From Voacanga thouarsii (Eukaryota; Streptophyta; Magnoliopsida; Gentianales; Apocynaceae): 64,000 bases of DNA. Under the pieces are notes generated by a model. It was not told the origin of the DNA and did no database searches. It saw nothing but the letters and a program-made list of their open reading frames with translations. The stretch is taken from positions 1,240,001 to 1,304,000 of the forward strand of contig JANUWF010001631.1 in NCBI GenBank assembly GCA_026120185.1, in the 5' to 3' direction. How positions within the stretch are numbered: position 1 is the first letter of the stretch; every line of letters starts with the position of its first letter. Positions 11,826-22,834 of the stretch are shown here, piece after piece. The translations under genes were made by a program, and so were the position numbers.

Positions 11826-13282
11826 TGTTGGGATTCGTGGACTCCTAAACGCGGAAAACATCTACGAATCCCTCCCGAGGACCCAAGTAAACGATTAAGA
11901 AGATCTAAGCTTTAAGAGTTACCTCTCGGTTGCCGTAATCGAAATCCTTCGATTCCGGTTGCGCTCGTTGTACGTTCGACCCGAACAATCACCGGACGCC
12001 GCAAGTATGCGAACGTCCTCTACGGATACACACCGCGAACTCACTCGATACTCCTGGGAGTGCTAGCGCCTAGGGTTTGAGAGGTTTTTTTTCTTTCTCT
12101 CGGTAGAGAATGGCACGAATGTTCTCAACCGAAAAATTGGACTATCGAAAGACGGCTAGGGTTTTCTTAAAAACCCTCGAACCTCTTAGAGTCCAACCCT
12201 AATCATATCTTATCATATTCTAATTTAAATTCAAATTAAATTAAAACCGATATGATAAGATTCTGCCATTATCTCGGTAATTTAACTAATTATTTTACCG
12301 AGTCGTATTCTTATAATCTGGATATCATCCGTATTCATCGAACTCGGTCACCGTAAAAATAACCTAACAAGTTCGCTTATTGTGTGACCCTATAGGTTCA
12401 TTTAACACCGGCAGCGTGCCTAAATCGTATTTAAATGGCCCACAAGTTATAAGCGGTTTCTAGCAAAACATTATAACTATCCAGGTTAAATGAAGATCGG
12501 TGATCTCTTTGAACCAAACCATAATTTTATATTTAGTCCCTTTGTCACACGATATCCAGTATTAAGCATAAGGCACGGAGCATGTCATCCTTATTAAGCT
12601 TAATCAATTATTTCTTGATTTCATAGTAGATCTGTTCAAACAAATGATATCAATATCTTAGATTGATATATTTGAGCACGGCCATGCATTTTTTTAATAG
12701 TCTAACTTATCAAGGGGCCCATGGATATCTCTCCCATAATTGAGAGGGACAAATTCCTTCACAATCAATCATATTCCTCTCCTTGATTTATTTTATATCC
12801 AACAAGTAGTCTAATTTATTATCTCGGTTAAAGACAACTTTAGACAATGTCAAAATATAGAATTTATCAAGTAAGAAACTATGATGAATTTAGGTCGAAG
12901 GACTTTCAATATTATTATGGCTAGAAAGTACTTATGACATATTCCATGAAGTACTCTCACAATGGGTCATGTCCAATACAATGTTCTCTAACATTTATTT
13001 ATGTCTTGACTCGATATCACAAATATCCATGGCCGTAGAAACATAGCCATCAAGTCACAAACATACTAATCTTAATTTATTATTATTCCAATAATAATAA
13101 TCGATCAGTGACAGACTTTAGAATAGTCATTGTATTCATTGTAGGGTTTTACTATCAAGTCACGTACTTGATGACCAACAAAACAAAACTCACTATTCAT
13201 GGAAAGGAAAGCCTCATATTATTATATAAAACATAATGACAATTGTATAAGTACAAATTGACTCTAGGGCATATCCCCAACA
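11826..13282 (-). repeat. 3-prime LTR of Copia E
   Basis: Bounded by TG at 11826 and CA at 13282, with the short inverted ends TGTTGGG and CCCAACA. It is nearly identical to 18731-20183. The differences include many single-base insertions or deletions, for example CTCCTGGGAG versus CTCCGGGAG near 12050. Confidence 0.95.
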
Positions 13283-13298
13283 GCTCTCCCACTTGCAC
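13283..13298 (-). other. Polypurine tract of Copia E
   Basis: On the minus strand this reads GTGCAAGTGGGAGAGC immediately before the 3-prime LTR. This is the expected plus-strand primer site, and the same AAGTGGGAGA core precedes the 3-prime LTR of Copia A1 at 21414-21424. Confidence 0.85.
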
Positions 13299-14860
13299 TA
13301 AGACCAATTTGGCATAAGCCGTAATCCCATTGTTCCGGTATGACTATCATGTTTAGACGATGGGAGAGGCTTTGTCGCTGGATCTCGCAACATTGTCATC
13401 GCTTGGCACCTTGCATACATTGACATCTCCTCTATCAACAATTTCTCGAATGAGATGAAAACGTCTAAGTATATGTTTGGATCGCTGATGTGATCTTGGT
13501 TCCTTAGCTTGTGCAATGGCTCCATTGTTGTCACAATAGAGATCCACCGGGTTCACAATACTAGGAACTACATCTAGTTCTCGTAATGAACTTTTTAATC
13601 CAAATCGCTTCTTTAGCCGCAGCTCGAGGCAGCTACATACTCAGCCTTCGTAGTAGAATCGGCCACGGTGTCTTGCTTTGAACTTTTCCAGCTTACAAGC
13701 ACCTCCATTCAAACAAAATAGAAAACCCGATTGCGATCTATAATCATCTATGTCGATCGAAAACTAGCATCGTTGTAACCATTTACAACTAGCTCGCCTT
13801 CTTGTCCTCCATAAACTAAGAACATATCTTTAGTTCTTCTTAAGTACTTTAGTATGTTCTTGACAAGCAGTCCAAATGTGCCTCTCCAGGATTTGATCGG
13901 AACCCGCTTGTCATGCTCAATGCATATGATACATCGGGTCGAGTACATAACATGGCATACATGATAGACCCTATAGCGGAAGCGTATGGTATCTTGTTCA
14001 TGCGCTCTTCTTCATCCTTCGTAGAAGGACTTTGAGTTTTGCCGAGCTTAATGCCATGTGACATTGGCAAGAATCCTCTCTTAGAGTCTTGCATACCGAA
14101 CCTTTTCAGCACCTTGTCAATGTATGCACTTTGACTTAGGCCAATTAGCTTTCTAGATCTATCTCTATAGATCCTTATACCTAGAATATAGGCAGCTTCA
14201 CCTAAGTCTTTCATTGAGAAACAATTTCCCAACCATGTCTTTACACTTTGTAGAGTTGGGATGTCGTTTCCAATGAGTAAGATATCATCAACATAAAGTA
14301 CCAAAAAGACTATTGCATTCCCACTTGTTTTCTTATAGACACAAGGCTCATCTTCATTTTTGATAAAGTTAAATTCTTTAATTGCTTCATCAAAACGAAG
14401 ATTCCAGACTTTCGAGATGCTTGCTTCAATCCATAAATGGATCTTTGAAGCTTGCACACTTTATTAGAATTCAAAGGATCATCAAAACCCTCAAAGTTGT
14501 GTCATGTACACATCTTCGAGTAAGTTTCCATTAAGAAACGCGGTTTTGACATCCATTTGCCAAATTTCATAGTCATAATATGCTGCTATGGCAAGAAGAA
14601 TTCTCGATAGATTTAAGCATTACAACCGGTGAAAAGGTTTCATCATAGTCTATACCATGAGTTTGTCTATAACCTTTTGCTACCAACGTGCTTTGTAAGT
14701 ATGCACATTTCCTCCATGTCTCGTTTTCTTTTGAAAACCCACTTACACCCAATGGTTTTTGAACCTTTAGGTGGGTTAACCAAAGTCCAAACTTGGTTAT
14801 CATACATGGATTGCATCTCGTACTTCATAGCCTCTAACCATTTTCTAGAGTCGAACTCTT
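13299..14860 (-). pseudogene. Copia E reverse transcriptase and RNase H
   Basis: The minus strand encodes an RVT_2 domain with LVAKGYRQTHGIDYDETFSPV (near 14640-14700) and the catalytic YVDD at 14284-14295. It continues to YASAIGSIMYAMLCTRPDV (near 13960-14010). The RNase H part holds LVVNGYNDASF (about 13765) and DLYCDNNGAIAQA (about 13510-13550). The frame changes several times, near 14460, 13850 and 13700, so no continuous polyprotein exists as written. Most breaks are single-base shifts in an otherwise well-conserved sequence, which may partly reflect sequencing error. RT and RNase H convert the genomic RNA into cDNA. Confidence 0.9.
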
Positions 14861-15797
14861 AATGGCTTCTTGATAGGAAGTGGGCTCATCATTAACCATA
14901 AGCTCCACATTGTGATCGTCGCTGATGAGAAATCCATATCTCTCAGAGTTGTTGACGAACCCTATCGATCTTCGAGGTCCTTGTTCTATAGATATAGGCT
15001 CATCTTGGACTTGTGAGCCATCTAATCGAGATTCATTATTTGGTTCGTGCACTAATTGTGGTTCTTGAATCTCATCTTGATGAGGTTCGAGCACTAACCG
15101 TGGTCCTTGAATCTCATCAAGATGTATTTTACTCCCACCGATTCTTTTGGAAATAAATTCCTTTTCAAGAAAGAATCCATTTCGAGCAACAATTACTCTA
15201 TTTTCTTTTGGGAGATAAAATTGATATCCTTTAGTTTCTTTAGGATACCCCACAAATATGCATTTATCGTATTTAGGTGCAAGTTTATCGTATAATAAAC
15301 GCTTTACATAAACTTCACAACCCCAAATCTTCGTAAATAACAAACTAGGTTGTCTCCCAATCCATATCTCATATGGCGTTTTCGAACCGATTTAGATGGA
15401 ACTCGATTTAGTATGAATGCAAGCAGCCTCCAGGGCATAACCCCAAAAGGAGATTGGAAGATCAGCTTGACTCATCATTGATCGAACCATATCTAATAAA
15501 GTCCGATTTCTCCGTTCGTATACACCATTCCATTGAGGTGTTCCCGGTGGAGTTAATTGGGAAATAATTCCACAATTTTTAAGATGCTCGTCAAACTCGT
15601 GGCTTAAGTATTCACCACCTCGATCCGATCGAAGTGTTTTGATACTTTTGCCAAGTTGATTTTGTACTTCATTTTGAAATTCTTTGAATTTCTCGGAACG
15701 ATTCAGATTTGTGTTTCATCGTATACAGTAGCCATATCTCACTGAAATCATCTCGTAAATGTAATGAAGTATCGAAATCCTCCTCTAGCGAGTGAAT
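14834..15797 (-). pseudogene. Copia E integrase, C-terminal part
   Basis: The minus strand carries the Copia integrase tail: WGCEVYVKRL, then DKLAPKYDKCIFVGYPKETKG. A hydrophilic linker with repeated IHLDEIQ and LVLEPHQDE segments leads to RT (14834-15343). Upstream, 15350-15797 keeps the core in broken frames. It includes a plus-strand complement of an SDRGGEYLS-like motif near 15610 and of NGVYERRNRTL near 15510. Canonical catalytic residues look present but lie in different frames. Confidence 0.85.
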
Positions 15798-16440
15798 TCA
15801 TTGGTCCACATACATCGCATGTATTAGGCCCAATAAATCGCTTGCCCTTTCATTTTGTCTTTTGAAAGGCGCTTTAGTCATTTTGCCTAATAAACAAGAA
15901 TCACATGTTCCGTAAGATTCTAAATCAAACGATTTTAGAAGCCCATCATTATGAAGCTTTGTTATGCGTTTCTCATTTATATGGCCCAAACGACAATGCC
16001 GTAAGTAAGTCCGATTTAAATCATTGGATTTCAATCTCTTAGTATTTATATTATAGATAGACATGTCCGAAGATCCACGAAGATTTAGAATATAAAGCCC
16101 ATTCGATAATGAAGCATCTCCATAAAAAATGCCGTTTTTATTAATGGAGCAAATGTTATTCCTAATAACAAATTCAAAACCTTCTAAATCCAAACAAGAA
16201 ACTGAAATAATATTCCTACTCATAGCAGAACATAAAAACAATTGTTCAGCTTCTAAAACAAGCCCACCGGGCAAAATTAATTCAAAAGTTCCTACAGCCT
16301 ACCGCAAGCAACTTTTGCTCCATTCGCAACTCGTAGGTCCACCTCGCCTTTTGCCAAGGCTCTACTCCTTTTTAGACCCCGCACATTTACACAAATGTGA
16401 GATCCACAACCGGTATCCAATACCCATGAATCGAAGTAGA
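15798..16440 (-). pseudogene. Copia E protease and GAG-pre-integrase
   Basis: From the minus strand, the protease starts near 16430 with a WVLDTGCGSH-like site, shifted in frame. It continues through RALAKGEVDLR and PGGLVLEAEQLF to MSRNIISVSCLDLEGFEF. The GAG-pre-integrase domain follows (LRHCRLGHINEKRITKL, about 15950-16000), then the CX2C pair of TCDSCLLGKMTKAPF. This is the normal Copia order between gag and the integrase core. The start of the protease and the body lie in different frames. Confidence 0.88.
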
Positions 16441-17314
16441 TAAATTAATTTCAATAACATAAATACCCGAAGCTGCAGCCTCACCGCCCTTCTTTTTCTT
16501 TGCTTCCAAATAGAGCTTGCAATTTCTTAACCAATGTCCTTGTTCTCCACAATGGTGGCAAGCTCCCTCCTTTGGTGTTTTGGCCTTAGGTTTGGGCTTG
16601 AACTTGGACTTTGCCTTGTCCTTACCCTTACTAGCCATGACCTTGCCCTTTTGGTTGTTCTTTTTGCCTTTCCCTTTTTGAACCATTAGAACACTAGGAG
16701 TATTCTTCTTAATGTTCAATTCAGCTTGTTTTAGCATCCCATGCAATTCAAGTAATGGATTTCTCCATATTATGCATGTTAAAATTCATGACAAACCGGT
16801 CATACTCAAGCAGTAAAGAGCCCAAGATCAAATCCGTGGCCATGTCATGATTAACAGGAGCACCAAGCTTATCAAGATGATCTAGATAGCCCTTCATTTT
16901 AAGGACATGAGCACTTACCGAGGTGCCGTAAACCATCTTACATGCATTTAACGCCTTGTGAGTTTCAAATCTCTCTTGTCGTGCTTGCTCTTGGAACATT
17001 TCCTTGAGATGCACAATCATGTCATATGCCTCTCGCTTCTTCAAACCGTTTTTGAAGTTCGTAGTTCATGGTTGCTAGCATGAGGCAAGTAACATCGTTG
17101 GAGTCATCTTTGTGCTTACTATAAGCATCTTTTTCAGCTTTTGAGGCGTTATTTGCTCGGAGTAGGGGGAATAGGATTTTCAAGAACATAGAGCCTTTTT
17201 TCTTGCTTAAGAACAATTCTTAAGTTTCGTGCCCAATCAAGAAAGTTAGTCCCACTAAGCTTGTCTTTCTCAAGCTACGTATCGCAATGAATTATTCCAA
17301 CCGTTTGTTGCCAT
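16387..17314 (-). pseudogene. Copia E gag
   Basis: The minus-strand ATG at 17314 opens gag (MATNGWNN), followed by a stop and then LSGTNFLDWARNLRIVL. Next come the KRFEEAR and KMKGYLDHLDKLGAPVNHDMATDLIL segments typical of the Copia UBN2 gag domain (about 16750-17000). A Lys-rich linker precedes a canonical CCHC knuckle, CHHCGEQGHWLRNC, at about 16519-16563. The pieces sit in at least three frames. The knuckle itself is intact. Confidence 0.9.
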
Positions 17315-18717
17315 TATCTACATACAAAAATATGCAAAGTAATTAATTTTTGAGACTCTAACGAAAAACTCCCACTAAAAGCATTTAAACTTTTTGAAAC
17401 TTCAACATTTTGATGTTTCGTAGTGGGGAAAAATATTTTGTTTTAATCATAAGTAAGCTTTGGCTTTAATCTTATAATTAAATAAAAATTCTAATTTTAA
17501 ATGAGATAGACATCAAATGTCCCGGCTAAAAATATCTCATAAAATGCCCTAGGCCCAAAACCATTTTGATAGCCCAGCTTAAGTCAAACCATATCAAACA
17601 TATGGAAAACTATTTTCCATCTTATCTCACTCGGATAATCAAAAGCATCCTACTTTGGCAGGAATGACCATATGATGATCTAAGTAATAACAAGTGTTTG
17701 ATTTTGGAAGGCATTTAACACTTAAATTTTTTTTTTCTTAAAAAAATTTGATTGGATTGTAGTAAGCAGGAAATAAACATATCAAATATGCATGCAAGAC
17801 ATAAATAAAAGTGACATAGCATGGCCCATAACCTATGTTGATCATCACGAGCAAAGTGAAGATCAAGGTGGTCAATCTAGGTATATGAACTCCTTAAGCA
17901 TTCTCTAATGCCTTGAGCATACTCCTCCTTGGTTGTAAATGTCGGCTGCCGTCTTCTTTTACATTGGATAGTAAAATTAAAATAATTCCTGTTCTAGGAA
18001 AGCAGTACAATTTTACAACAATGAAAAACGACACGCAGGCCGTATTTAAAAATTACAACTTAAAACAACCATAATGTAACCAGCCAATCACATTGGGATA
18101 AAACGGGCCATGCTATGCACTATTCAAAATAATCCACAACTACAATCAAAAACATTGACGAATAACACACAACGAACAGCTTAGTTGGGGTTCCAAGGGC
18201 AACGCCTCGGCGGGGTCAAGGGGCAGCGCCCCTGCGGGGTCCAAGGGGCAGCGCCCCCGGAAGGAAAAACGATTTTTCCTACTCTCATTGAATGAGATTT
18301 TGCCTTCCGATTTCCGAAAATTAATCAAATTAACGTTCGGACCCCTTAATAACCATCGCCGTGAAAATTCATATTACAGACAATATGCGTTCTTTTAATC
18401 ATATTTATACAGATAACATATTATCATGTCCGATTAATAAAAGCAATTCGCAAATATAGAACGACGGATAGCATGCTTACGATACCATATCATATTACAA
18501 CAGACCAATTTACAGACAATCTGCAACTAATCTGGTCTGATCAGGCGACTAAGATGCATACATTAAACCTAATTCAGGCAGTCTGCATGCTAAGTATTCT
18601 AAAATCATAATCATGCGAACATGCTGATACATACCCGTTAAATTCATATATACATATTATACATGTATTCAACAATACGATTAATACAGTATAAATCAAC
18701 CTAATCGTTTAGCAAGT
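17315..18717 (-). other. Untranslated leader of Copia E
   Basis: This is 1.4 kb between the primer-binding site and gag on the minus strand. It is AT-rich with no credible protein. It contains a strongly GC-rich 24-bp tandem repeat at 18192-18260, annotated separately. The minus-strand ORF 18146-18328 (Pro/Leu repeats) is only a reading of that repeat. Confidence 0.7.
18192..18260. repeat. GC-rich 24-bp tandem repeat with hairpin core
   Basis: Three units, at 18192-18215, 18216-18239 and 18240-18260 (last one short), follow the form TCCAAGGGGCAGCGCCCC plus CGGGG. Each of the last two contains GGGGCAGCGCCCC, a perfect hairpin with a three-base loop. It sits in the transcribed leader of Copia E. 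Confidence 0.85.
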
Positions 18718-18729
18718 TGCTCGATACCA
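18718..18729 (-). other. Primer-binding site of Copia E
   Basis: The minus strand reads TGGTATCGAGCA one base after the 5-prime LTR. This resembles the complement of initiator tRNA-Met (TGGTATCAGAGC) with one central base missing. Confidence 0.8.
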
Positions 18730-18730
18730 C

Positions 18731-20183
18731 CGTTGGGATTCGTGGACTCCTAAACGCGGAAAACATCTACGAATCCCTCCCGAGGACCCAAGTAAACGAT
18801 TAAGAAGATCTAAGCTTTAAGAGTTACCTCTCGGTTGCCGTAATCGAAATCCTTCGATTCTGGTTGCGCTCGTTGTACGTTCGACCCGAACAATCACCGT
18901 ACGCCGCAGCATGCGAACGTCCTCTACGGATACACACCGCGAACTCACTCGATACTCCGGGAGTGCTAGCGCCTAGGGTTTGAGAGGTTTTTTTCTTTCT
19001 CTCGGTAGAGAATGGCACGAATGTTCTCAACCGAAAAATTGGACTATCGAAAGACGGCTAGGGTTTTCTTAAAAACCCTCGAACCTCTTAGAGTCCAACC
19101 CTAATCATATCTTATCATATTCTAATTTAAATTCAAATTAAATTAAAACCGATATGATAAGATTCTCGCCATTATCTCGGTAATTTAACTAATTATTTTA
19201 CCGAGTCGTATTCTTATAATCTGGATATCATCCGTATTCATCGAACCTCGGTCACCGTAAAAATAACCTAACAAGTTCGCTTATTGTGTGACCCTATAGG
19301 TTCATTTAACACCGGCAACGTGCCTAAATCGTATTTAAATGGCCCACAAGTTATAAGCGATTTCTAGCAAAACATTATAACTATCCAGGTTAAATGAAGA
19401 TCGGTGATCTCTTTGAACCAAACCATAATTTTATATTTAGTCCCTTTGTCACACGATATCCGGATTAAGCATAAGGCACTGAGCATGTCATCCTTATTAA
19501 GCTTAATCAATTATTTCTTGATTTCATAGTAGATCTGTTCAAACAAATGATATCAATATCTTAGATTGATATATTTGAGCACGGCCATGCATTTTTTTAA
19601 CAAGTCTAACTTATCAAGGGGCCCATGGATATCTCTCTCATAATTGAGAGGAACAAATTCCTTCACAATCAATCATATTCCTCTCCTTGATTTATTTTAT
19701 ATCCAACAGTAGTCTAATTTATTATCTGGTTAAAGACAACTTTAGACAATGTCAAAATATAGAATTTATCAAGTAAGAAACTATGATGAATTTAGGTCGA
19801 AGGACTTTCAATATTATTATGGCTAGAAAGTACTTATGACATATTCCATGAAGTACTCTCGCACTGGGTCATTTCCAATACAATGTTCTCTAACATTTAT
19901 TTATGTCTTGACTCGATATCACAAATATCCATGGCCAGTAAAACATAGCCATCAAGTCACAAACATACTAATCTTAATTTATTATTATTCCAATAATAAT
20001 AATCGATCAGGGACAGCTTTAGAATAGTCATTGTATTCATTGTAGGGTTTTACTATCAAGTCACGTACTTGATGACCAACAAAACAAAACTCACTATTCA
20101 TGGAAAGGAAAGCCTCATATTATTATATAAAACATAATGACAATTGTATAAGTACAAATTGACTCTAGGGCATATCCCCAACA
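18731..20183 (-). repeat. 5-prime LTR of Copia E
   Basis: It matches 11826-13282 along its whole length. The inner end has C instead of T at 18731, so the terminal TG is lost there. The outer end CA at 20182-20183 abuts the TAATC duplication. Small plus- and minus-strand ORFs within it (18824-19030, 19836-20027) are not genes. Confidence 0.95.
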
Positions 20184-20188
20184 TAATC

Positions 20189-20345
20189 CTAGTGCGGCTC
20201 TAGTCCCGTTAGCATCCTAATTCAGGTCAAAAAGAATCTTTTGATTATTCACATCTATCCCTTGCCAAGTATCATCATCAAAAACCTAGAGGAAATTAGC
20301 TAATTGATTTTGGGTGATGACAATGGGATTCCTTTCACTCTCATT
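20189..20345 (-). pseudogene. Element D ORF, first part
   Basis: Minus-strand frame with ITQNQLANF, DDTWQGIDVNNQKILFDLN and ANGTRAALG. It leads straight into the frame at 11825 once Copia E and one TAATC are removed, which shows that E landed inside this ORF. Stops occur in the LANFL segment and after FDLN. It abuts the truncated 5-prime LTR of D, so the PBS and the true start of the ORF are missing. Confidence 0.6.
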
Positions 20346-20916
20346 TCAATATGAATTCTCTCTTTTTTCTTGTGTTTTTCCACTATTTTTAAGCTTGGGA
20401 GGTGCCTAAACTCGTTGGTACAATGTTCTTGGCCAAATAGAAGTTGGAAGATACTAAAACTCCATAGATTACCAAAAATCACGTAGAAAAAATCAGGCAC
20501 CACCTTGACTTCAGGGCACAGCTGGTGCCGACTACGCTCTCGGGCTCGGCCTCGGTTGTGTTCTAGTTCTCTACTCGTTCGCCGATTTTTTTCCGAATTC
20601 TGCACAATGTACTCCAGAATGCAGTCGGCGCCGCCTTGGCTACTGGAGCTGGTGTCGGTTCCATTCTGTGTCATTCCTATTTCACCAATTTTTCATCGCC
20701 TCGAAGTTTATGCTAATAGTGCATGGCCGGCACCGCCTCTAATTTGTTTCGTGATGTTTTTGCTTCATTTTACCCTAAAAATCTGAATTAATGGACAAAA
20801 TACCTTTCCAAGAGTAAAATCTAAAATATTAAGGAATATAACTAGTTATTGAACAAAATGTATCACAAAGGAGCCTCGAATAACTAGGAAAAATATGACT
20901 AATTTAGCCCCTATCA
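20346..20916 (-). repeat. 5-prime LTR of element D, truncated
   Basis: It matches 8685-9251 and 58900-59484. On the minus strand it begins TGATAGGGGCTAAATTAG at 20916. It lacks about 900 bp of the LTR 3-prime part, and presumably the primer-binding site. It retains the GCCGGCGCC-type motifs near 20520-20740. The ORFs in it (20300-20674 minus, 20505-20786 plus) are not supported as genes. Confidence 0.85.
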
Positions 20917-21424
20917 GGTTCTTACAGGATACACGGACTCAGACTTCTAAGTAAATAAGGATGAGAGAAAATCCATTAGTGGATATGTTTTCACCTTGTC
21001 TGGAGGAGCCATTTCACAGAGGAGTGTCAAGCAATCTTGTATTGCTGACTCAACCATGGAAGCTATGTATGTGGCAGCCTCGGAGGTATCCAATGAAGCA
21101 GTTTGGCTCCGAAAGATCCTTTTTGAACTTAGAGTCATGCCACATATGGACAAACCAGTTGAGATGTCTTGCGATAATATTGGTGTAGCTCATAATCTAA
21201 AGAACTAAGAAACCACAAAAAGGGGAAGCACAAAATGAGAAAGTACCACCTGATCTGTGATTTCATCTAGAGACAGGAAGTTATGGTGGAACAGATTTTC
21301 TTGGAGAACAATCTAGCAGATCCTTTAACCATGCTTTTAGTGGAGATAGTCTTTAGAAGACACTTAGATGTCATAGGGATAGGCACCTATAGACTAACTT
21401 AGTCTTATAGTGCAAGTGGGAGAT
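20917..21424 (+). pseudogene. Copia A1 RNase H (continuation) and 3-prime UTR
   Basis: This resumes the A1 frame interrupted at 7776: TGYTDSDF, KSISGYVFTLSGGAISQRS, KQSCIADSTMEAMYVAASE and VEMSCDNIGVAHNLKN, ending near 21208. The expected E of STMEAEY is M here (EAMY). A short trailer with ENNLADPLT follows, then the polypurine tract AAGTGGGAGAT at 21414-21424 next to the LTR. The homologous segment in A2 is 59485-59790. Confidence 0.88.
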
Positions 21425-22478
21425 TGTTGGAATGTATGCCCTTTTAGACTAGGTTTCTGATGTATTTTTTACTTGTACTAACAAAAGTATTTTTCTCATA
21501 ATTTGTTTGTGAAATTTTCTTTATATTTGTACATGATTTTATTAGAAAAGACCCATCGTGTTTAAGTAAATGGTTCATGTGAATAAAGGTCTTTCACAGT
21601 AAGGTATGAACCATGAGATGCTTAACATATAAACTATTGTTCCCAACCAGATGATAAGAATGAAAATCTCATCATGGCAAAGTTATTGTGTTATGAATTC
21701 CAAATAGGGAATGACTTATCTTTGGCCAATGAGTAGTCTATTCATTTCATAACATAAGCGTATTTCAAATACATAGAACTGGACTTGTTGTGGTGGATTT
21801 TAAAAGCACTATGTGATAGAAACCCAAACTACTACTGCTACAGCGTAGAGTTGTACTCTACAACTTGAGTCTAAGTTGGTGGTCTGACGAAGCTGGAAAT
21901 GTATGATTTGATATACTATAGTTAAGGTTCTTGAGAAGGACTAATATACATGTATGTTAGTTATATGTGACTAGTTAGTCAAGACAGACTTGTACAAGAT
22001 AATGTCTACACTATATCACCCCATGTGGTTATCCGAATAATCTAATTATCCAGGACCCTGGGGAACATGACTTAGATATTAGTTTTAGGGTAGCTTTCTT
22101 GGAAAGCTGGAATATTCCAAGAAGCCGTGGATTCTTGGACTAGAAGCTTAAGGATTGTAGATGTTGTTTAGAGAGGTGTTAGTACACTATTTCTTCTCTA
22201 AATGAATGGCGATATATAAAGGGGTATTTTAGTCATTTCACCTATGGGCCGAAAACATAGCTAACGCAGCATTGTCCTTAGGGTCAATATTTCATTATGG
22301 TGATATTAAAAAATATTTAAAATGTAAAATATAGCTATTTATATAGCAAAGGTATTTTGAGCATTTTAGTAGCCATGGCAAAGTGTCTTTTTGGTTCTCA
22401 AAATAGCCCGTAAGCCTTAATTATTTTATGTCGAGAAAATAGTCACCATGGAAAAAGATTTTTTTTTTTATTTTATTA
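21425..22478 (+). repeat. 3-prime LTR of Copia A1, truncated
   Basis: It starts TGTTGGAATG after the polypurine tract. It follows the A LTR (compare 59993-61050) for about 1050 bp, to a T-rich stretch at 22465-22478, where homology stops. The distal 780 bp or so and the right-hand target duplication are gone. The junction leads into transposase-like sequence at 22484. Confidence 0.85.
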
Positions 22479-22483
22479 AAGCA

Positions 22484-22745
22484 CATACCACCATTACTAT
22501 GTGAGGTGGAGGACCTAGGAAGTTCCCATTAAAGTGGCGAATTGGAAACAGGTTAAGACTGAGGATCACACCAGATGGAGTGATTACTGGAAAAGATTAT
22601 AATGATTTCGCCACCACATGTGGTGTGTTGGTGAAGATGGGGATGAAGCAGCCGATTACCTATGCTAATTAGCTCTATGTTCCAATAGAAGCAAAGGAGA
22701 ATTTGTAGCACAAGGTTCTGGTATGGAAAAAAATTGATTTCTTTA
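22484..22745 (+). pseudogene. En/Spm-type plant transposase, N-terminal exon fragment
   Basis: One plus-strand frame reads GGGPRKFPLKW, LRLRITPDGVITGKDYNDF, CGVLVKMGMKQPITYAN, a stop, LYVPIEAKENL, a stop, and HKVLVWKKIDFF. The pattern of a glycine-Arg stretch, a G-V-L-V segment and PITYxxWxxVPxExK is what I know from the plant Ptta/En/Spm transposase family. Two TAG stops make it a relic. The next exon-like piece is at 28753, after an inserted B-type element. Function in the family is DNA transposition of CACTA elements. Identification is by motif only. Confidence 0.65.
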
Positions 22746-22834
22746 TTAATTGAAATCTCTTGAAAACTCCTATTGCTTTCCTTAAACTACATTTTAACGA
22801 CTTTAATGCCTATGGGTGATTTGTAGGATATTAT

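Larger units (their letters stand above)
11826..20183 (-). mobile_element. Element E: full-length young Ty1/Copia retrotransposon
   Basis: This 8358-bp element is flanked by a perfect target-site duplication, TAATC at 11821-11825 and 20184-20188. LTRs of 1457 and 1453 bp differ at only about two dozen positions by eye. On the minus strand the order is 5-prime LTR (20183-18731), primer-binding site (18729-18718), leader, gag, protease, integrase, RT, RNase H, polypurine tract (13298-13283) and 3-prime LTR (13282-11826). All Copia domains are present, but the frame is interrupted many times. It is the most recent insertion in the left third of the window. Confidence 0.95.
7777..20916 (-). mobile_element. 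Element D: non-autonomous Ty3-like LTR element nested in Copia A1
   Basis: D lies between two copies of GGTTC, a 5-bp target-site duplication inside A1 RNase H. On the minus strand it starts TGATAGGGGC and ends CGCATTA, so its right end is not the canonical CA. It has a 3-prime LTR (7777-9251), a polypurine tract next to that LTR, and one ORF (20345-20189 joined to 11825-11110). A truncated 5-prime LTR covers 20346-20916. No protease, RT, integrase or RNase H is present. Copia E occupies 11826-20183 inside it. D alone is about 4.8 kb. The single ORF in place of gag-pol marks it as non-autonomous. Confidence 0.8.
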
